DNA of 64,000 bases from an uncultured Mucilaginibacter sp. (GTDB lineage Bacteria > Bacteroidota > Bacteroidia > Sphingobacteriales > Sphingobacteriaceae): the NCBI RefSeq assembly GCF_946481715.1, contig NZ_CAMLOV010000006.1, positions 1-64,000 on the forward strand. Reading direction: 5' to 3'. The notes beneath the pieces were generated by a model, which saw only the letters and a list, made by a program, of their open reading frames with translations, was not told where the DNA came from and searched no databases. A program made the translations under genes and the position numbers. This document shows positions 27,036-37,002 of this stretch, piece after piece; the stretch's first letter is position 1, and the number at the start of each line of letters is the position of its first letter.

Positions 27036-27842
27036 TCATAGCTTTACGCCAAATCTTTGTTGCACAGCATCCCTGATCCAGCCGAGCACAACCGGATTAT
27101 CGACTCTAACGAAACGGCTGCTATTGATCGTATCGCCCGTACCCGATGTGATGCCGATAATGATATGATCATCTACCAATAGCGGACTGCCGGAATCGCC
27201 AACGGCCACAACTTGCTGCCTGGCGTTGCCGAATAACCACTTTTCGTTGTTAGCAGTAACAGTGCCGGGTTGCCATTTTCGCCTGCGCCCATCAATAGCC
27301 TTATATTTAAAGGTTTTATCTCTCACCTTATGATAACCGTAACCGACGCCTAAAAAGGTAGTGACGCCAGGCAGGGTGTTGAAGAACGATGGCTTGGGAA
27401 GAGCAGCGATGGGCCTGTTTGTAATAGGAGTGTCGAGGAATATCAGACCGATATCAAGATAGTTACTCGGGTCAGAAGCGCCGGTAGTATCTTTCAGGCT
27501 TTTTTGATGAGCCATTTGGTCGGGGTGGGTTAGCACGTTATTTATCCAGTCAAACGGTATATAGTTACTGTTTTGCAACGCTGTGTTTGACGTGGAAATA
27601 TAACCACGCCGGTCAATGCCGTCGGGGTAACGTTTGTAACTCACATGCCCCGCAGTTAATATTACCCTGGGATGGATCAAAACACCTGTTGCCCGGACCA
27701 GTATCTTGCCTGTAGAATCTAAACGCATGATGGCCACTACCATATTATGCGTAGAATCAGCTGTTTTGGTGCTCAGATCGACCTGGCCAAAGGCTACATT
27801 AGTCAACACGATCAGCAAAAACAGTAGTTTAAATTTTGTCAT
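27036..27842 (-). CDS. secreted trypsin-like serine protease
   Basis: A 268-residue protein with a signal (MTKFKLLFLLIVLTNVAFGQ). The catalytic triad is visible: LTAGHVS for His, LDIGLIFLD for Asp and VGDSGSPL for Ser. It is a chymotrypsin-fold, S1-type protease in the periplasm or outside. The open frame extends 54 residues further upstream (to 28004) but that part holds no signal and is cysteine-rich, so 27842 is the likely start. Substrate unknown. Confidence 0.85.
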   Translation of the reverse strand: MTKFKLLFLLIVLTNVAFGQVDLSTKTADSTHNMVVAIMRLDSTGKILVRATGVLIHPRVILTAGHVSYKRYPDGIDRRGYISTSNTALQNSNYIPFDWINNVLTHPDQMAHQKSLKDTTGASDPSNYLDIGLIFLDTPITNRPIAALPKPSFFNTLPGVTTFLGVGYGYHKVRDKTFKYKAIDGRRRKWQPGTVTANNEKWLFGNARQQVVAVGDSGSPLLVDDHIIIGITSGTGDTINSSRFVRVDNPVVLGWIRDAVQQRFGVKL

Positions 27843-28077
27843 AAGGTTGTTGTTGTTCACCGGCAAGTTACCGAAACAGGCGGGATTTTCACAGCCGGTG
27901 GTGCATATACAACCATCTAAATAACATTGCATAACAGCCCGAACTGGAGCGTTTTGAAGGTATAAATCGGCATCAGGTAAAACCGGGAAAATCGTAAAAT
28001 CCACTTAGCCGCCGCACAAATCTTGTCACCTTACCATCACCTTCCAGCCCGCATAACCTACTTCATAATAAAAACCG

Positions 28078-28085
28078 TATCTTTG
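28078..28085 (+). promoter_or_regulatory. -7 element of helicase promoter
   Basis: TATCTTTG is a perfect TAnnTTTG match. No good -33 element is seen. The predicted leader of about 93 bases is long, as is common for cold-regulated helicase genes. Confidence 0.4.
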
Positions 28086-28183
28086 CAGAAATAATTACCC
28101 GTTGATTTACGGTTTTGATCAATAGACACTCTTCAGATCCGCTTAATGCTTCGCGTTAGCACATAATACATTACATTCAATAC

Positions 28184-29548
28184 ATGTCATTCGAAAATTT
28201 AAATTTAATTGAGCCTATTTTAAAGGCTTTAAAAACAGAGGGTTATACAACCCCCACCCCAATACAAGAACAAGCAATCCCTTTTATATTACAACACCGC
28301 GATTTGCTGGGCTGCGCCCAAACCGGTACCGGTAAAACGGCTGCCTTTGCTATCCCTATTTTGCAGTTATTGTTTTTAGATAAGCAAAAACACAAGGAAC
28401 AAAAATCTATAAAAGCCCTTATCCTAACCCCAACCCGCGAACTGGCCATCCAGATAAGCGAAAGCTTTACTGCTTACGGCAAAAACACAGGCCTTAAAAA
28501 CCTGGTTATTTTTGGTGGTGTATCGCAAGGCCCGCAAACAGATGCTTTGCGCCGCGGCGTTGATATCCTGATTGCTACCCCGGGCCGTTTGTTGGACCTG
28601 ATGAACCAGCGCTTTGTACACCTTGACCAGATAAAAATGCTGGTTTTGGATGAGGCCGACCGTATGCTGGACATGGGCTTTGTACACGATGTGAAAAAGA
28701 TCATCGCCAAGGTGCCGCAAAACAGGCAAACGTTGTTCTTCTCGGCTACCATGCCAAATGAGATACAAAGCCTTGCCGATTCTATCCTGCAGAAACCTGC
28801 CAAGGTAGAAGTTGCCCCGGTATCGTCTACCGCTGATACTATTCAGCAGTCCTTATATTTTGTAGAGAAAAATGATAAGCGCTTATTGCTTAACCATATC
28901 CTGAAAGATAAAAACATCAAAACGGCCCTGGTATTTACCCGCACCAAGCACGGTGCCGATAAGGTTGTGAAAGACCTGGTGAAAGCAGGCATCACCGCCG
29001 AGGCCATCCACGGCAATAAATCGCAAAATGCCCGCCAGCGCGCATTGAGTAACTTTAAAAACCGCACCACGCGCGTTTTAATAGCTACCGATATTGCTGC
29101 CCGCGGTATTGACATTGATGACCTTACGCACGTAATTAATTACGAAATACCAAACATCCCCGAAACCTATGTACACCGTATTGGCCGTACGGGCCGCGCG
29201 GGTGCAAGCGGTATTGCGCTTACCTTTTGCGATGGCGAAGAAGAAATAGATTTCCTGAAAGATATTCATAAACTGATAGCCAAAGAGATCCCTGTGGAAG
29301 AAGGGCACCCTTACCCGCTCAGCATACAGGCCATGACCGAAAAGATGATGAGCAAAGCCAAAAACGCACCTGCAAAGACAAAAAGCGGCGGCGGTGGTGG
29401 TTCGCGTGGCGGCCGCCCGGGTGGTGGCGGCGGCAACCGTAACGGCGGTGGCGGCAGGCCGGGTGGCAACACCAGGACTGATGGAAGCCGTAAAGCAGGT
29501 GGCAGCAGCGGCATGAGTGGCGCCGGCGGCAGGATGGGAAGAAGATAA
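28184..29548 (+). CDS. DEAD-box RNA helicase (RhlE-like)
   Basis: A 454-residue ATP-dependent RNA helicase with all core motifs: Q motif ([14 protein letters not shown]), [31 protein letters not shown] and HRIGRTGR. The core covers residues 1-375. The tail (about residues 392-454) is rich in Gly, Arg and Asn, with runs of GGGG and RPGGG, giving a flexible RNA-binding end. Role in ribosome assembly or mRNA turnover, probably stronger in the cold. Confidence 0.95.
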   Translation: MSFENLNLIEPILKALKTEGYTTPTPIQEQAIPFILQHRDLLGCAQTGTGKTAAFAIPILQLLFLDKQKHKEQKSIKALILTPTRELAIQISESFTAYGKNTGLKNLVIFGGVSQGPQTDALRRGVDILIATPGRLLDLMNQRFVHLDQIKMLVLDEADRMLDMGFVHDVKKIIAKVPQNRQTLFFSATMPNEIQSLADSILQKPAKVEVAPVSSTADTIQQSLYFVEKNDKRLLLNHILKDKNIKTALVFTRTKHGADKVVKDLVKAGITAEAIHGNKSQNARQRALSNFKNRTTRVLIATDIAARGIDIDDLTHVINYEIPNIPETYVHRIGRTGRAGASGIALTFCDGEEEIDFLKDIHKLIAKEIPVEEGHPYPLSIQAMTEKMMSKAKNAPAKTKSGGGGGSRGGRPGGGGGNRNGGGGRPGGNTRTDGSRKAGGSSGMSGAGGRMGRR

Positions 29549-29705
29549 TGAACCGTGAGTGGCGATTAGTTGATAAGTTAATGGTTGCATAGTTGCTATA
29601 ACTACCCACTTAATCAACCCCTCACCATTGTTAATAAGTTAATAATCCTGTTTGCAGCGTTCAGATAAATTAAATAGCTTTATAATTAATTTCAGCCCAC
29701 GCCCA

Positions 29706-30002
29706 ATGAAACGTTTTATCAACCTTATCAAGAATAAATTCTTCCTGGTAACCGTAGTATTTGTTGTTTGGATGATCTTTTTTGACAAGAACGACCTGTT
29801 CTCGCAATACCAATACCGCCAACAACTAAGCAAACTGGAACACGAGCGCGATTTTTACAAGGTTGAAAATGCCAAAGTGAATAAGGACCTGGACGAGCTG
29901 ACCTCCGATAAAGCTAAACTCGAAAAATTTGCCCGCGAAAAGTACCTCATGAAAAAAGATAACGAAGATGTTTTTGTAATAGAGCACCAGAAGAAAGATT
30001 AG
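29706..30002 (+). CDS. FtsB/DivIC-like septum protein
   Basis: A 98-residue bitopic membrane protein: a basic N terminus, one membrane segment (about residues 11-28), then a periplasmic coiled coil (residues 40-75). This is the FtsB/DivIC layout; it links FtsL and FtsQ in the divisome. I start at 29706; an in-frame ATG at 29652 has no membrane logic. It is alone here, not next to eno as in some genomes. Confidence 0.8.
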   Translation: MKRFINLIKNKFFLVTVVFVVWMIFFDKNDLFSQYQYRQQLSKLEHERDFYKVENAKVNKDLDELTSDKAKLEKFAREKYLMKKDNEDVFVIEHQKKD

Positions 30003-30025
30003 CAGGTTTTAAATATGCAGATGAT

Positions 30026-30066
30026 AAAAATCCTTTCAAGTTTTAGCTTGAAAGGATTTTTTGTTT
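30026..30066 (+). terminator. intrinsic terminator after the FtsB-like gene
   Basis: AAAAATCCTTTCAAG pairs with CTTGAAAGGATTTTT around a six-base loop, followed by T residues. Confidence 0.85.
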
Positions 30067-30098
30067 AAGGCACTCAGTCACTAATGCCTGTTCAACTT

Positions 30099-30236
30099 AC
30101 GTCTTTGCGAGGAGCGGCGGAGGGAATGAGAGGTGGGGCGACGTGGCAATCATCGGCATGCAAAGCAGATTTGCAGAGCGGTTCTGCCAGTTACTCGGCA
30201 TGCCGATGATTGCCACGCTATCGCTCGCAAAGACGT
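30099..30236. repeat. REP/MITE-like palindromic element
   Basis: A 138-base imperfect palindrome. The outer arms are ACGTCTTTGCGAG and its complement in CGCTCGCAAAGACGT. An inner 20-base arm (30142-30161) pairs perfectly with 30198-30217. It resembles, in its TTGCGAG ends, the elements at 48074 and 59868. Confidence 0.8.
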
Positions 30237-30246
30237 TGTGGTTAAA

Positions 30247-30285
30247 GCAGAATGCTGTTAAAGCTTTGCTTTAACAGCATTCTGC
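30247..30285. repeat. perfect 39-base palindrome
   Basis: An 18-base arm (30247-30264) pairs without mismatch with 30268-30285 around a TTT loop. No T tract follows. It sits between two convergent genes and next to the REP-like element. Confidence 0.8.
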
Positions 30286-30308
30286 ACATCTGAAATCTAC
30301 ACATTTTC

Positions 30309-32093
30309 TTACCCGCCTGTACCCGTTTGGGTGTCAATCTTAGGCACGGCAAACATAGCTTCCTTAATTAACTTGACAGGGGCGCTGCCATAGCCCAAAA
30401 ATTTCTCGTTGAATTCTTTAAGCTTATACTTATCGCCTTGCTTCTTTTTCCAGGCCTGCTGCAGATCATTTATCTCCTTATAACCGGTAAAATAGCTGGT
30501 GAGTTGTACGCTGCTTACGGTTACGCGTTTCCATTTGTTATCGGCTTCGGCCTGCTGTTGGAAAGCCTCACGGGTTAGCATTTTTATGGCTTGTTCTTTC
30601 GTCATGTTGCCGGCGTGTACGCTGTAATCCAATATTGCGTTGCAAACAGACCGCAGGTGCCATTTGTACCACATCAGGCGCATCTCGGGCTCCTTATCGC
30701 CAAAGCCTGCATCCAGCATCATCTGTTCGGTATACACAGCCCAGCCTTCAATCATTGCCCCGTTGCCAAACACTGCCTTAATAATACTTGGCGATTTATT
30801 GGCATAAACCAACTGCGTGTAATGCCCGGGGATAGCTTCGTGGATGCAAAGGATCTGCAAAATGTATTGGTTATACTCGCGCAGGTAGCTTTCGGCGCGC
30901 TCGGGCGCCCAGCCGGCAAGGCTGCCTACATTGTAATAAGTATTCCCTTGCTTATCATACGGCCCAGGTGAACTTACCGATGCTCCTGCCACGCCTGCCA
31001 TATAGCCCGGCTCTTTACGCACTACCAGCGGTTTAGATGGGTCGAGGGTTAAAAGGTCTTTGCTTTTGATGAATGCCGTCAGCTTAGGCAACTCTGCTTC
31101 AATAGCAGATTGAAAGTCGCCCGGAGCAACGTGTTTGGTGGATAGTGTATCTATCATCTGCCCTATCAGGTCCAGCGAATCTGCCGGCATAGGTTTAGTG
31201 CCAAAATATTTCGGCCAAAGCGTTTTACTGATCTTGGCCATCTCGCGGTGCAGGAACTTTTTGCGCTCCATAGCGGCGTTATAAGTTTGCTGTGCGGTGG
31301 CTTCTACTTGTATCTCGTATTTAAACTTGTTTTCGTAATACTCCTTGCCCAGCCTAAAACTGCGGGGCTTATCGTTCTTCATGGTTTTTAAAAAGGCAAC
31401 ATAACCCTTTATGGTCTCTGCGGAGATCCGCGCCCTGTCAACCATTTGCTTTTGTTCGGCATCAGGTATCCTGGTCTTTTTAAGGGAGTCGGCAAAATCG
31501 CTTTCAATTACGCTGAGCCCACCGGTATGCTGGGTGATAGCCAAATCGGTTAACTCTACCACCGGGTTTTTAAGCTGCTTTTGCGCCTCTTTATAATAGG
31601 CGGGGATAAATGCCATACGCTGGTAAAAGTTGCGCAAGCGTTTCTCTAATGGGGCATAGTGCTCGTTTAATATAACCGCAAAGCCGTTTATAACGTTGTA
31701 CGATGCCGGGTTCCATTGGTACTCGCGTAGTTGCTCCAGGTTCCATTGCGTGGCTTCCAGTTGGTTCTGCATCATGCGGTGGTCGATCTTATTGGCATCA
31801 GATAACGAGCCCACCTCAAAACGGCTAAGCGAATCCATATGTACCTTGGCAAATTTGATGGCTTTTTTGCGGCTGTCATCGGTAGGGATAACCAGCAGGC
31901 TATCGTATTTATGGTAGCCTACGGATGTTGCCCACTCGGGGTTGTTTTTCCATAAGTCTTCTAAAAAGTGCTCTTCGTATTGCTGGAAGGCAGCATCGTC
32001 CTTAGCGGAGAGCGGCTCTGATGATTGCCCGTCTTTTTTACATGCCGAAAACGCGGCCACGTACAGGGAAAGTAAAAGTAGTTTTTTGATCAC
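30309..32093 (-). CDS. DUF885 family lipoprotein metallopeptidase
   Basis: A 594-residue lipoprotein (signal ends near Cys18, FSAC) of the DUF885 family. The zinc motif is HEAIPGHYTQ near residue 422, with a Glu-containing segment GWAVYTEQM further on. Family members include zinc-dependent carboxypeptidase-like and oligopeptidase enzymes. It should work in the periplasm, perhaps on peptides or cell-wall fragments. Convergent with the FtsB-like gene. Confidence 0.88.
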   Translation of the reverse strand: MIKKLLLLSLYVAAFSACKKDGQSSEPLSAKDDAAFQQYEEHFLEDLWKNNPEWATSVGYHKYDSLLVIPTDDSRKKAIKFAKVHMDSLSRFEVGSLSDANKIDHRMMQNQLEATQWNLEQLREYQWNPASYNVINGFAVILNEHYAPLEKRLRNFYQRMAFIPAYYKEAQKQLKNPVVELTDLAITQHTGGLSVIESDFADSLKKTRIPDAEQKQMVDRARISAETIKGYVAFLKTMKNDKPRSFRLGKEYYENKFKYEIQVEATAQQTYNAAMERKKFLHREMAKISKTLWPKYFGTKPMPADSLDLIGQMIDTLSTKHVAPGDFQSAIEAELPKLTAFIKSKDLLTLDPSKPLVVRKEPGYMAGVAGASVSSPGPYDKQGNTYYNVGSLAGWAPERAESYLREYNQYILQILCIHEAIPGHYTQLVYANKSPSIIKAVFGNGAMIEGWAVYTEQMMLDAGFGDKEPEMRLMWYKWHLRSVCNAILDYSVHAGNMTKEQAIKMLTREAFQQQAEADNKWKRVTVSSVQLTSYFTGYKEINDLQQAWKKKQGDKYKLKEFNEKFLGYGSAPVKLIKEAMFAVPKIDTQTGTGG

Positions 32094-32188
32094 CTTTATA
32101 TGGGTTTGCTTTGGTTTATAAACTTAGAAATTTTGGCGCATATAAATCAAATATGCCGCTATTTTGTTAAAAGGCAAATAAATTACCT

Positions 32189-32665
32189 ATGGACGATCAG
32201 CAAAAAACACTTGTGGCCGAACTGGAGAAACTGATTAAAGGCGGCGGCGCGCATGCTACGTTAGAAGAAGCGTTGGCAGATATCCCCGCAAAATTCCGCG
32301 GGATAAAACCCAATAATTTACCCTACAGCATTTGGCAGCTTGCCGAGCATATCCGCATAGCGCAATGGGATATGCTGGAGTTTAGTAAAGATGGCAACCA
32401 CGAATCGCCCAAGTGGCCCGATGATTACTGGCCAAAAGACCCAGAACCAAAAGACGATGCCGCCTGGGACAAAACCATCGAACAAATATATGCCGATAGG
32501 GCTGAATTTTTAGCCCTGCTAAAAAGCGAAGATATTTACAAACCCATCCCCCATGGCACCGGCCAAAGCATCCTGCGCGAAGCCTTGCAGGTAGCTGACC
32601 ATAACGCTTACCATACTTCGGAAATAATTTTGCTTCGGAGGTTGCTGGGGATATGGAGGCCGTAG
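32189..32665 (+). CDS. DinB-family protein
   Basis: A 158-residue DinB/YfiT-type four-helix bundle. The three metal-binding histidines of the fold are likely in LAEHIRIAQWD and in DHNAYHTSEI. Family members are metal-dependent thiol transferases or of unknown function. It starts about 95 bases from the divergent DUF885 gene. No pathway can be assigned. Confidence 0.85.
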   Translation: MDDQQKTLVAELEKLIKGGGAHATLEEALADIPAKFRGIKPNNLPYSIWQLAEHIRIAQWDMLEFSKDGNHESPKWPDDYWPKDPEPKDDAAWDKTIEQIYADRAEFLALLKSEDIYKPIPHGTGQSILREALQVADHNAYHTSEIILLRRLLGIWRP

Positions 32666-32666
32666 A

Positions 32667-32760
32667 CCAGCCCCACCCAACCCTCCCCGGAAGGGAGGGC
32701 TTAAGAGTTAAAAATATATTTTTGAAGTCTCCCCCCCGGGGGAGATTTAGAGGGGGCTGG
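32667..32760. repeat. G/C-run palindromic element
   Basis: A 94-base element with CCAGCCCC and GGGGCTGG as ends and two inner hairpins (CCCTCCCCGG/AAGGGAGGG and TCTCCCCC/GGGGGAGA). It lies between convergent genes, and could act as a terminator for both. A fragment of like style is at 5693. Confidence 0.75.
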
Positions 32761-32764
32761 CTGC

Positions 32765-34051
32765 CTATTTTACCCCATTAACAAACTCCACAATAGCCGC
32801 CACCAGTTCTGGTTTTATGGGCAGCGTGGGTTTAGTATAGGTTGCTATATTTTGCTCGCGGTCGGCAGGCGCTTCCTTTAAAATATGATTCATCCCGGGG
32901 ATGATAACCAGTTTGGCATCAGAATCTGCCTTTTTTAGTTTCTCGGCATCTTCAACGGTTACCTGTATATCGGTTGTTCCTTGTAATATCAGCGCCGGAA
33001 CCTTCACCATTTTCATCATGCGTATAGGATCGTACCTAAACCACGACATGAGGTAGGGCTGTATGCTGGGCCTGATAATGCTGTACATTTGTGGGTCGAT
33101 GTAATCGGTAGTTTTTCCTTTCCGCATACTATCCACCACCGTTTTATACTGGTCAACCAAAAACTTCGGCATCGATTTTTCCACCTGCTCCTGCACTATC
33201 TTTTCTGCTGTACGCCCTGCCCCTGCTACGGATATAAATCCTTTAACGGGCTGATCGCGAAGAGTGAGCAAGCCTACCAATGATCCTTCGCTGTGCCCTA
33301 ACACAATCACTTTAGAAAATCGCGAATCATCGTGCAGCATATTCACCAGCCCTACGGCATCGTCTACATAATCGGTAAAACGCAATTCTTTTTCTTTTGT
33401 AGAGGTTACGCTTTGCCCAACCAAACGTTTATCGTACCGTAAAACAGCAATGCCGTTTTTCCCCAATTCGTTTGCCAGCATTTTATAAGTGTTGCCGGTT
33501 AGCCCCAGTTTAGGGCTGTTTCCATCGCGGTCGGTTGGGCCCGAACCCGGGATGATAAGCACCACCGGCATTTTGCCTTTAACATCTTTTGGGATGGTTA
33601 ATGAGCCGGGAATAGTTCCCGTAAACATTTTTAGCAGCACAGGTTCTTCAGTTAGGGAGGCATCCAGTTGGATAGTTTTAGATGGCTCCTGGTAGGGAGT
33701 AAAAAATACGCCTATCAGTTTATTCTGGCTGTTTAACGATAAGTTTAAAAAGAAAACGGCGTTGGCAAAGCTTGCCTTATAAATGGCGGTTGGTGCAACG
33801 TAGCGGTCTATCTCCGTTGCGCCTAAGTTCCCTAATTGCGATTTTAGCTGTATGGTGGTGCTGTTCCATTTATCCAGCGGCATAGCTGTTTTCATTTCGG
33901 GGGCAAACATGGCGTAAATGCTGTCGGGTTTGTTGCTGTTATAAAACTGCTTAAACTTTGCAAGCACGGGTGCAAAATTGGCCGGGACCGATTGCGCCAT
34001 GGCATTAATAGCTAAAAAAAGTACGATTGCGGTAGTATATGTTCTTTTCAT
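32765..34051 (-). CDS. secreted alpha/beta hydrolase with DUF3887 domain
   Basis: A 428-residue exported hydrolase. After a signal (ends near AMAQ), residues about 22-120 match the DUF3887 NTF2-like domain (FKQFYNSNKPDSIYAMFAPEMK). Residues 130-428 are an alpha/beta hydrolase, with the nucleophile in VLGHSEGSL and a late His in PGMNHIL. Such enzymes split esters or acyl groups; its substrate is unknown. Start at 34051; the in-frame ATG at 34093 lacks a signal at its very start. Confidence 0.88.
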   Translation of the reverse strand: MKRTYTTAIVLFLAINAMAQSVPANFAPVLAKFKQFYNSNKPDSIYAMFAPEMKTAMPLDKWNSTTIQLKSQLGNLGATEIDRYVAPTAIYKASFANAVFFLNLSLNSQNKLIGVFFTPYQEPSKTIQLDASLTEEPVLLKMFTGTIPGSLTIPKDVKGKMPVVLIIPGSGPTDRDGNSPKLGLTGNTYKMLANELGKNGIAVLRYDKRLVGQSVTSTKEKELRFTDYVDDAVGLVNMLHDDSRFSKVIVLGHSEGSLVGLLTLRDQPVKGFISVAGAGRTAEKIVQEQVEKSMPKFLVDQYKTVVDSMRKGKTTDYIDPQMYSIIRPSIQPYLMSWFRYDPIRMMKMVKVPALILQGTTDIQVTVEDAEKLKKADSDAKLVIIPGMNHILKEAPADREQNIATYTKPTLPIKPELVAAIVEFVNGVK

Positions 34052-34255
34052 CCGGGGGTTAACCTGTTTATAACTGAGGGTGCTAACGTGCAAATTTACT
34101 AAAATTTGAAAGCATTTTTATCCGTCCATTCTATAACTGCAAGTAACATTTATTATTATAATTCGTAAAAAGCATATTTAATATACATAGATTTAATATT
34201 TTGTTAAATTTGAATTCCTAAACACACAATATCGAATAAAATCTACTAATAGTTA

Positions 34256-36706
34256 ATGAGGGTTACAAAAGGGTGTTTGCTGCTGGCAATGGTAGCTGGT
34301 TTTTATAGTTTTTGTTGCGCCCAAACCGTATCTTCTGTACTAAGGGGTAATATTTACATACAAAATAATGCGGCCGCCGAAGCTGCTACGGCGATATTAT
34401 TAAGGCAGGCCGATTCATCAATCGTAATGTCGGCACTGGTTGATGGTAAAGGTGGCTACGAGTTCCTGAACGTTCAACCGGGCAGCTACCTTGTGCTGGC
34501 TTACCGCCTCGGGTATGTTAAAGCCCATTCTGCCACTGTTAGGGTTGCCGCAGGCCAATCCGTTACCATTCAAAATATTTATTTGCAGCCCCTTAGCACC
34601 GAACTAAAGGAAGTTGCTGTTGTTGCCAAAAAGCCGTTTGTGGAAGTAAGGCCCGGCAAAACCATTATAAACCCGTCGGCAAGCATCACCGCCGATGGCA
34701 AAAATGTGCTGGATATTTTAGCGCAATCGCCGGGGGTTAAGGTGAGCAATACCGACGACATTACCATCAGCGGAAGGCAAAACGCTTTGGTATTGATAGA
34801 TGGTAAAACCACCAGCATGACTGGCGCCGACCTGGCCGCGCTATTGCGGGCCACCCAGGGTAGCAATGTAGAGCGGATAGAACTCATTACAGCCGGCTCG
34901 GCCAAGTACGATGCATCTGCCGGTGGCGTTATCAATATCATTTTAAAAAAGGGTAAAAACATAGGCACCAACGGTACGGTAACCTTAACTGCCGGCTACG
35001 GTAAATATTATAAGGGCGTTGCGGGCTTTACTTTTAATAGCCGCGGCAAGTATGTAAACATATTTGGGCTGTATAATATAAATGCCAATAAAACATACCG
35101 GGGCTTTACCAGCAACCGAAAAATTAACGATAACGGCCTTATAAGCAATTACGACCTTACCTACTACGGAGAACAAAAAACCATTAACCACAATTACCGC
35201 CTCGGGGCAGATTTTTCACTCTCGGCCAACCATACGCTGGGCGTACAGATTTACGGTTTCCGCACCGATAACGATTTCGCCAAAAACAACAGCCTTAAAA
35301 TCTCCAACCAGGGGCATTTAGACTCGGTAGTACAGGTAGGTTCCACGGTAGAGCGCGACCTGTACAACATCAATTACAACATCAATTACGCAGGTAAACT
35401 GGATGATGCGGGCAAGGCCGTATCGGCGAGCGTAACTTACCTCCCGTATAACCGGCGCTCAAACGAGTACATTAATAATATGTTTTTTGATGCTGCCGGG
35501 GCCAAATACCGCCCGGATAACTTGCTGCAGAACCTGTCGCCATCGCACCGCCGCAATTGGACGGGGTTGCTGGATTATACAAACCCGCTATCTAAAACGT
35601 CGAAGCTGGAGGCAGGCTTTAAATTCAGCCATACCCAAAGCGATAACAATCTTATTTTTGGGCCGCAGGTAAACGGTGTTTATACGGTAGACCCAATATT
35701 CAGCAATAATTTTGTTTACAACGAGGATGTACAGGCGGGCTATTTAAACTATACAGCCACCTTTGGCAAATTTGATATGGTAGCCGGGCTGCGCGGCGAG
35801 TACACGCACTCGCGGGGGCAATCGGTAAACGTTACATCAACCAGCGCTACTTTAAACATCTTCAATTACTTTAAGCTGTTCCCCAATTTGCTGCTGCACT
35901 ACGTTAAAGACGATAAGAACGAGTATAGTTTAACCTTTGCCCGCGGCATCCTGAGGCCCGATTACGAGAGCCTCAACCCTTTCCTGTACTATGTGGATCC
36001 ATACGATTTCCAGAGCGGTAACCCCTACTTAAAACCCGAGTACACCAATACCATCACCTTAACTTACCTATACAACCAAAGTATATCATTTGGGCTGTAT
36101 GCGGGTAAAACTACGGATGCCAACTTCGCCTTTTATACTCAAAACGATGCCACCAAAGTAAACCTGACCACTACGCGCAACCTGGGCGATGTAAAAGATA
36201 TCGGGCTACAGATAAACGCACCGTACGCCTTCACCGGCTGGTGGAGCGGCGAACTGGATGTAAACGCAGGTTATTACCATTACACCACTTACCCCGAAAA
36301 TGGCGGGCTGGACAAAGGCACCGGCGACGTTATCATCAACTCTACCCAGAACTTTGCACTGGGCAAAAGCCTGGCATTGGAAGTAACGGGCTTTTACGAA
36401 ACGGCCAACCAATACGGCATCAGGCGCTTTAGCCCTAATTATTATGTTAATGCAGGCCTCAGCACCCCGGTGTTGGGCAAACGCGGTAAACTAAGCCTAA
36501 ACGTGGCGGATATCTTCAACACTAACCGCGACAGGGCCTACACCCGCTACCAAAACATCGACCTCCGCATCGGTGGCAAGCCGGAAACGCGTATAGCAAG
36601 GCTTAGCTTTAGCTACCGTTTTGGTAAAACAACCGTTAAAGCCGCTACCAAACACGTAACCGGCACCGAACAGGAGCAAGACAGGATGCGGAAATCGGCA
36701 AATTAA
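34256..36706 (+). CDS. TonB-dependent receptor-type outer-membrane barrel
   Basis: An 816-residue outer-membrane protein. A signal (about 22 residues, ends CCAQ) is followed by a carboxypeptidase-regulatory-like beta sandwich (28-110), a plug domain (about 120-235, with VLDILAQSPGVKVSNTDDITISGR and the KYDASAGGVINIILKK end), and a large barrel up to the end, with FSYRFGKT near the C terminus. This is the Bacteroidetes outer-membrane-barrel (OMP_b-brl_3) subgroup. No SusD partner is present. Ligand unknown. Confidence 0.92.
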   Translation: MRVTKGCLLLAMVAGFYSFCCAQTVSSVLRGNIYIQNNAAAEAATAILLRQADSSIVMSALVDGKGGYEFLNVQPGSYLVLAYRLGYVKAHSATVRVAAGQSVTIQNIYLQPLSTELKEVAVVAKKPFVEVRPGKTIINPSASITADGKNVLDILAQSPGVKVSNTDDITISGRQNALVLIDGKTTSMTGADLAALLRATQGSNVERIELITAGSAKYDASAGGVINIILKKGKNIGTNGTVTLTAGYGKYYKGVAGFTFNSRGKYVNIFGLYNINANKTYRGFTSNRKINDNGLISNYDLTYYGEQKTINHNYRLGADFSLSANHTLGVQIYGFRTDNDFAKNNSLKISNQGHLDSVVQVGSTVERDLYNINYNINYAGKLDDAGKAVSASVTYLPYNRRSNEYINNMFFDAAGAKYRPDNLLQNLSPSHRRNWTGLLDYTNPLSKTSKLEAGFKFSHTQSDNNLIFGPQVNGVYTVDPIFSNNFVYNEDVQAGYLNYTATFGKFDMVAGLRGEYTHSRGQSVNVTSTSATLNIFNYFKLFPNLLLHYVKDDKNEYSLTFARGILRPDYESLNPFLYYVDPYDFQSGNPYLKPEYTNTITLTYLYNQSISFGLYAGKTTDANFAFYTQNDATKVNLTTTRNLGDVKDIGLQINAPYAFTGWWSGELDVNAGYYHYTTYPENGGLDKGTGDVIINSTQNFALGKSLALEVTGFYETANQYGIRRFSPNYYVNAGLSTPVLGKRGKLSLNVADIFNTNRDRAYTRYQNIDLRIGGKPETRIARLSFSYRFGKTTVKAATKHVTGTEQEQDRMRKSAN

Positions 36707-36746
36707 AAAAGACGAGAAGTATCGCGCCGCTACGCCATTCATGTTC

Positions 36747-36962
36747 TTAGCCTACCCGTTTCTCTTTATACTTTCCTTTTATTTGGGCAACAAAAAAATT
36801 GCCTAACGATTCGCTGTTTAAGAACTTTTTTAATGCAGCTGGTTTAAAGTGTGAATATTGCCATATGCCGCTGTTCTCGTGAAATTCCAGTTCGAGCGTG
36901 TGGGTTTCCTCATCGTAGCCGATGCTTTGTAAAGCCGATGATTGTACGGGCTGCCTGTGCAT
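36747..36962 (-). CDS. KTSC-domain protein
   Basis: A 71-residue protein whose body matches the KTSC domain: VQSSALQSIGYDEETHTLELEFHENSGIWQYSHF, then LNSESLGNFFVAQIKGKY. The domain is found alone or with nucleases and lysyl-tRNA synthetase relatives; its function is unknown. I start at 36962; the open frame goes further up to 37052 into the neighbouring gene without similarity. It follows the DUF1634 gene by 40 bases. Confidence 0.8.
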   Translation of the reverse strand: MHRQPVQSSALQSIGYDEETHTLELEFHENSGIWQYSHFKPAALKKFLNSESLGNFFVAQIKGKYKEKRVG

Positions 36963-37002
36963 AACAATAAAGCAAGGCAAAATAAAAATGGTTTTAAAAA
37001 AC

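Noticed and set aside
27843..28004. Longer N terminus of the serine protease
   Set aside because: It would hide a good signal peptide that begins at 27842.
29078..29617. Long minus-strand frames opposite the helicase tail
   Set aside because: They arise from the Gly-rich GC-rich coding tail; the Ala/Pro/His-rich products are typical shadows.
34256..36706. SusC of a polysaccharide utilisation locus
   Set aside because: No SusD-like or glycoside hydrolase gene is adjacent, and the barrel is of another subgroup.
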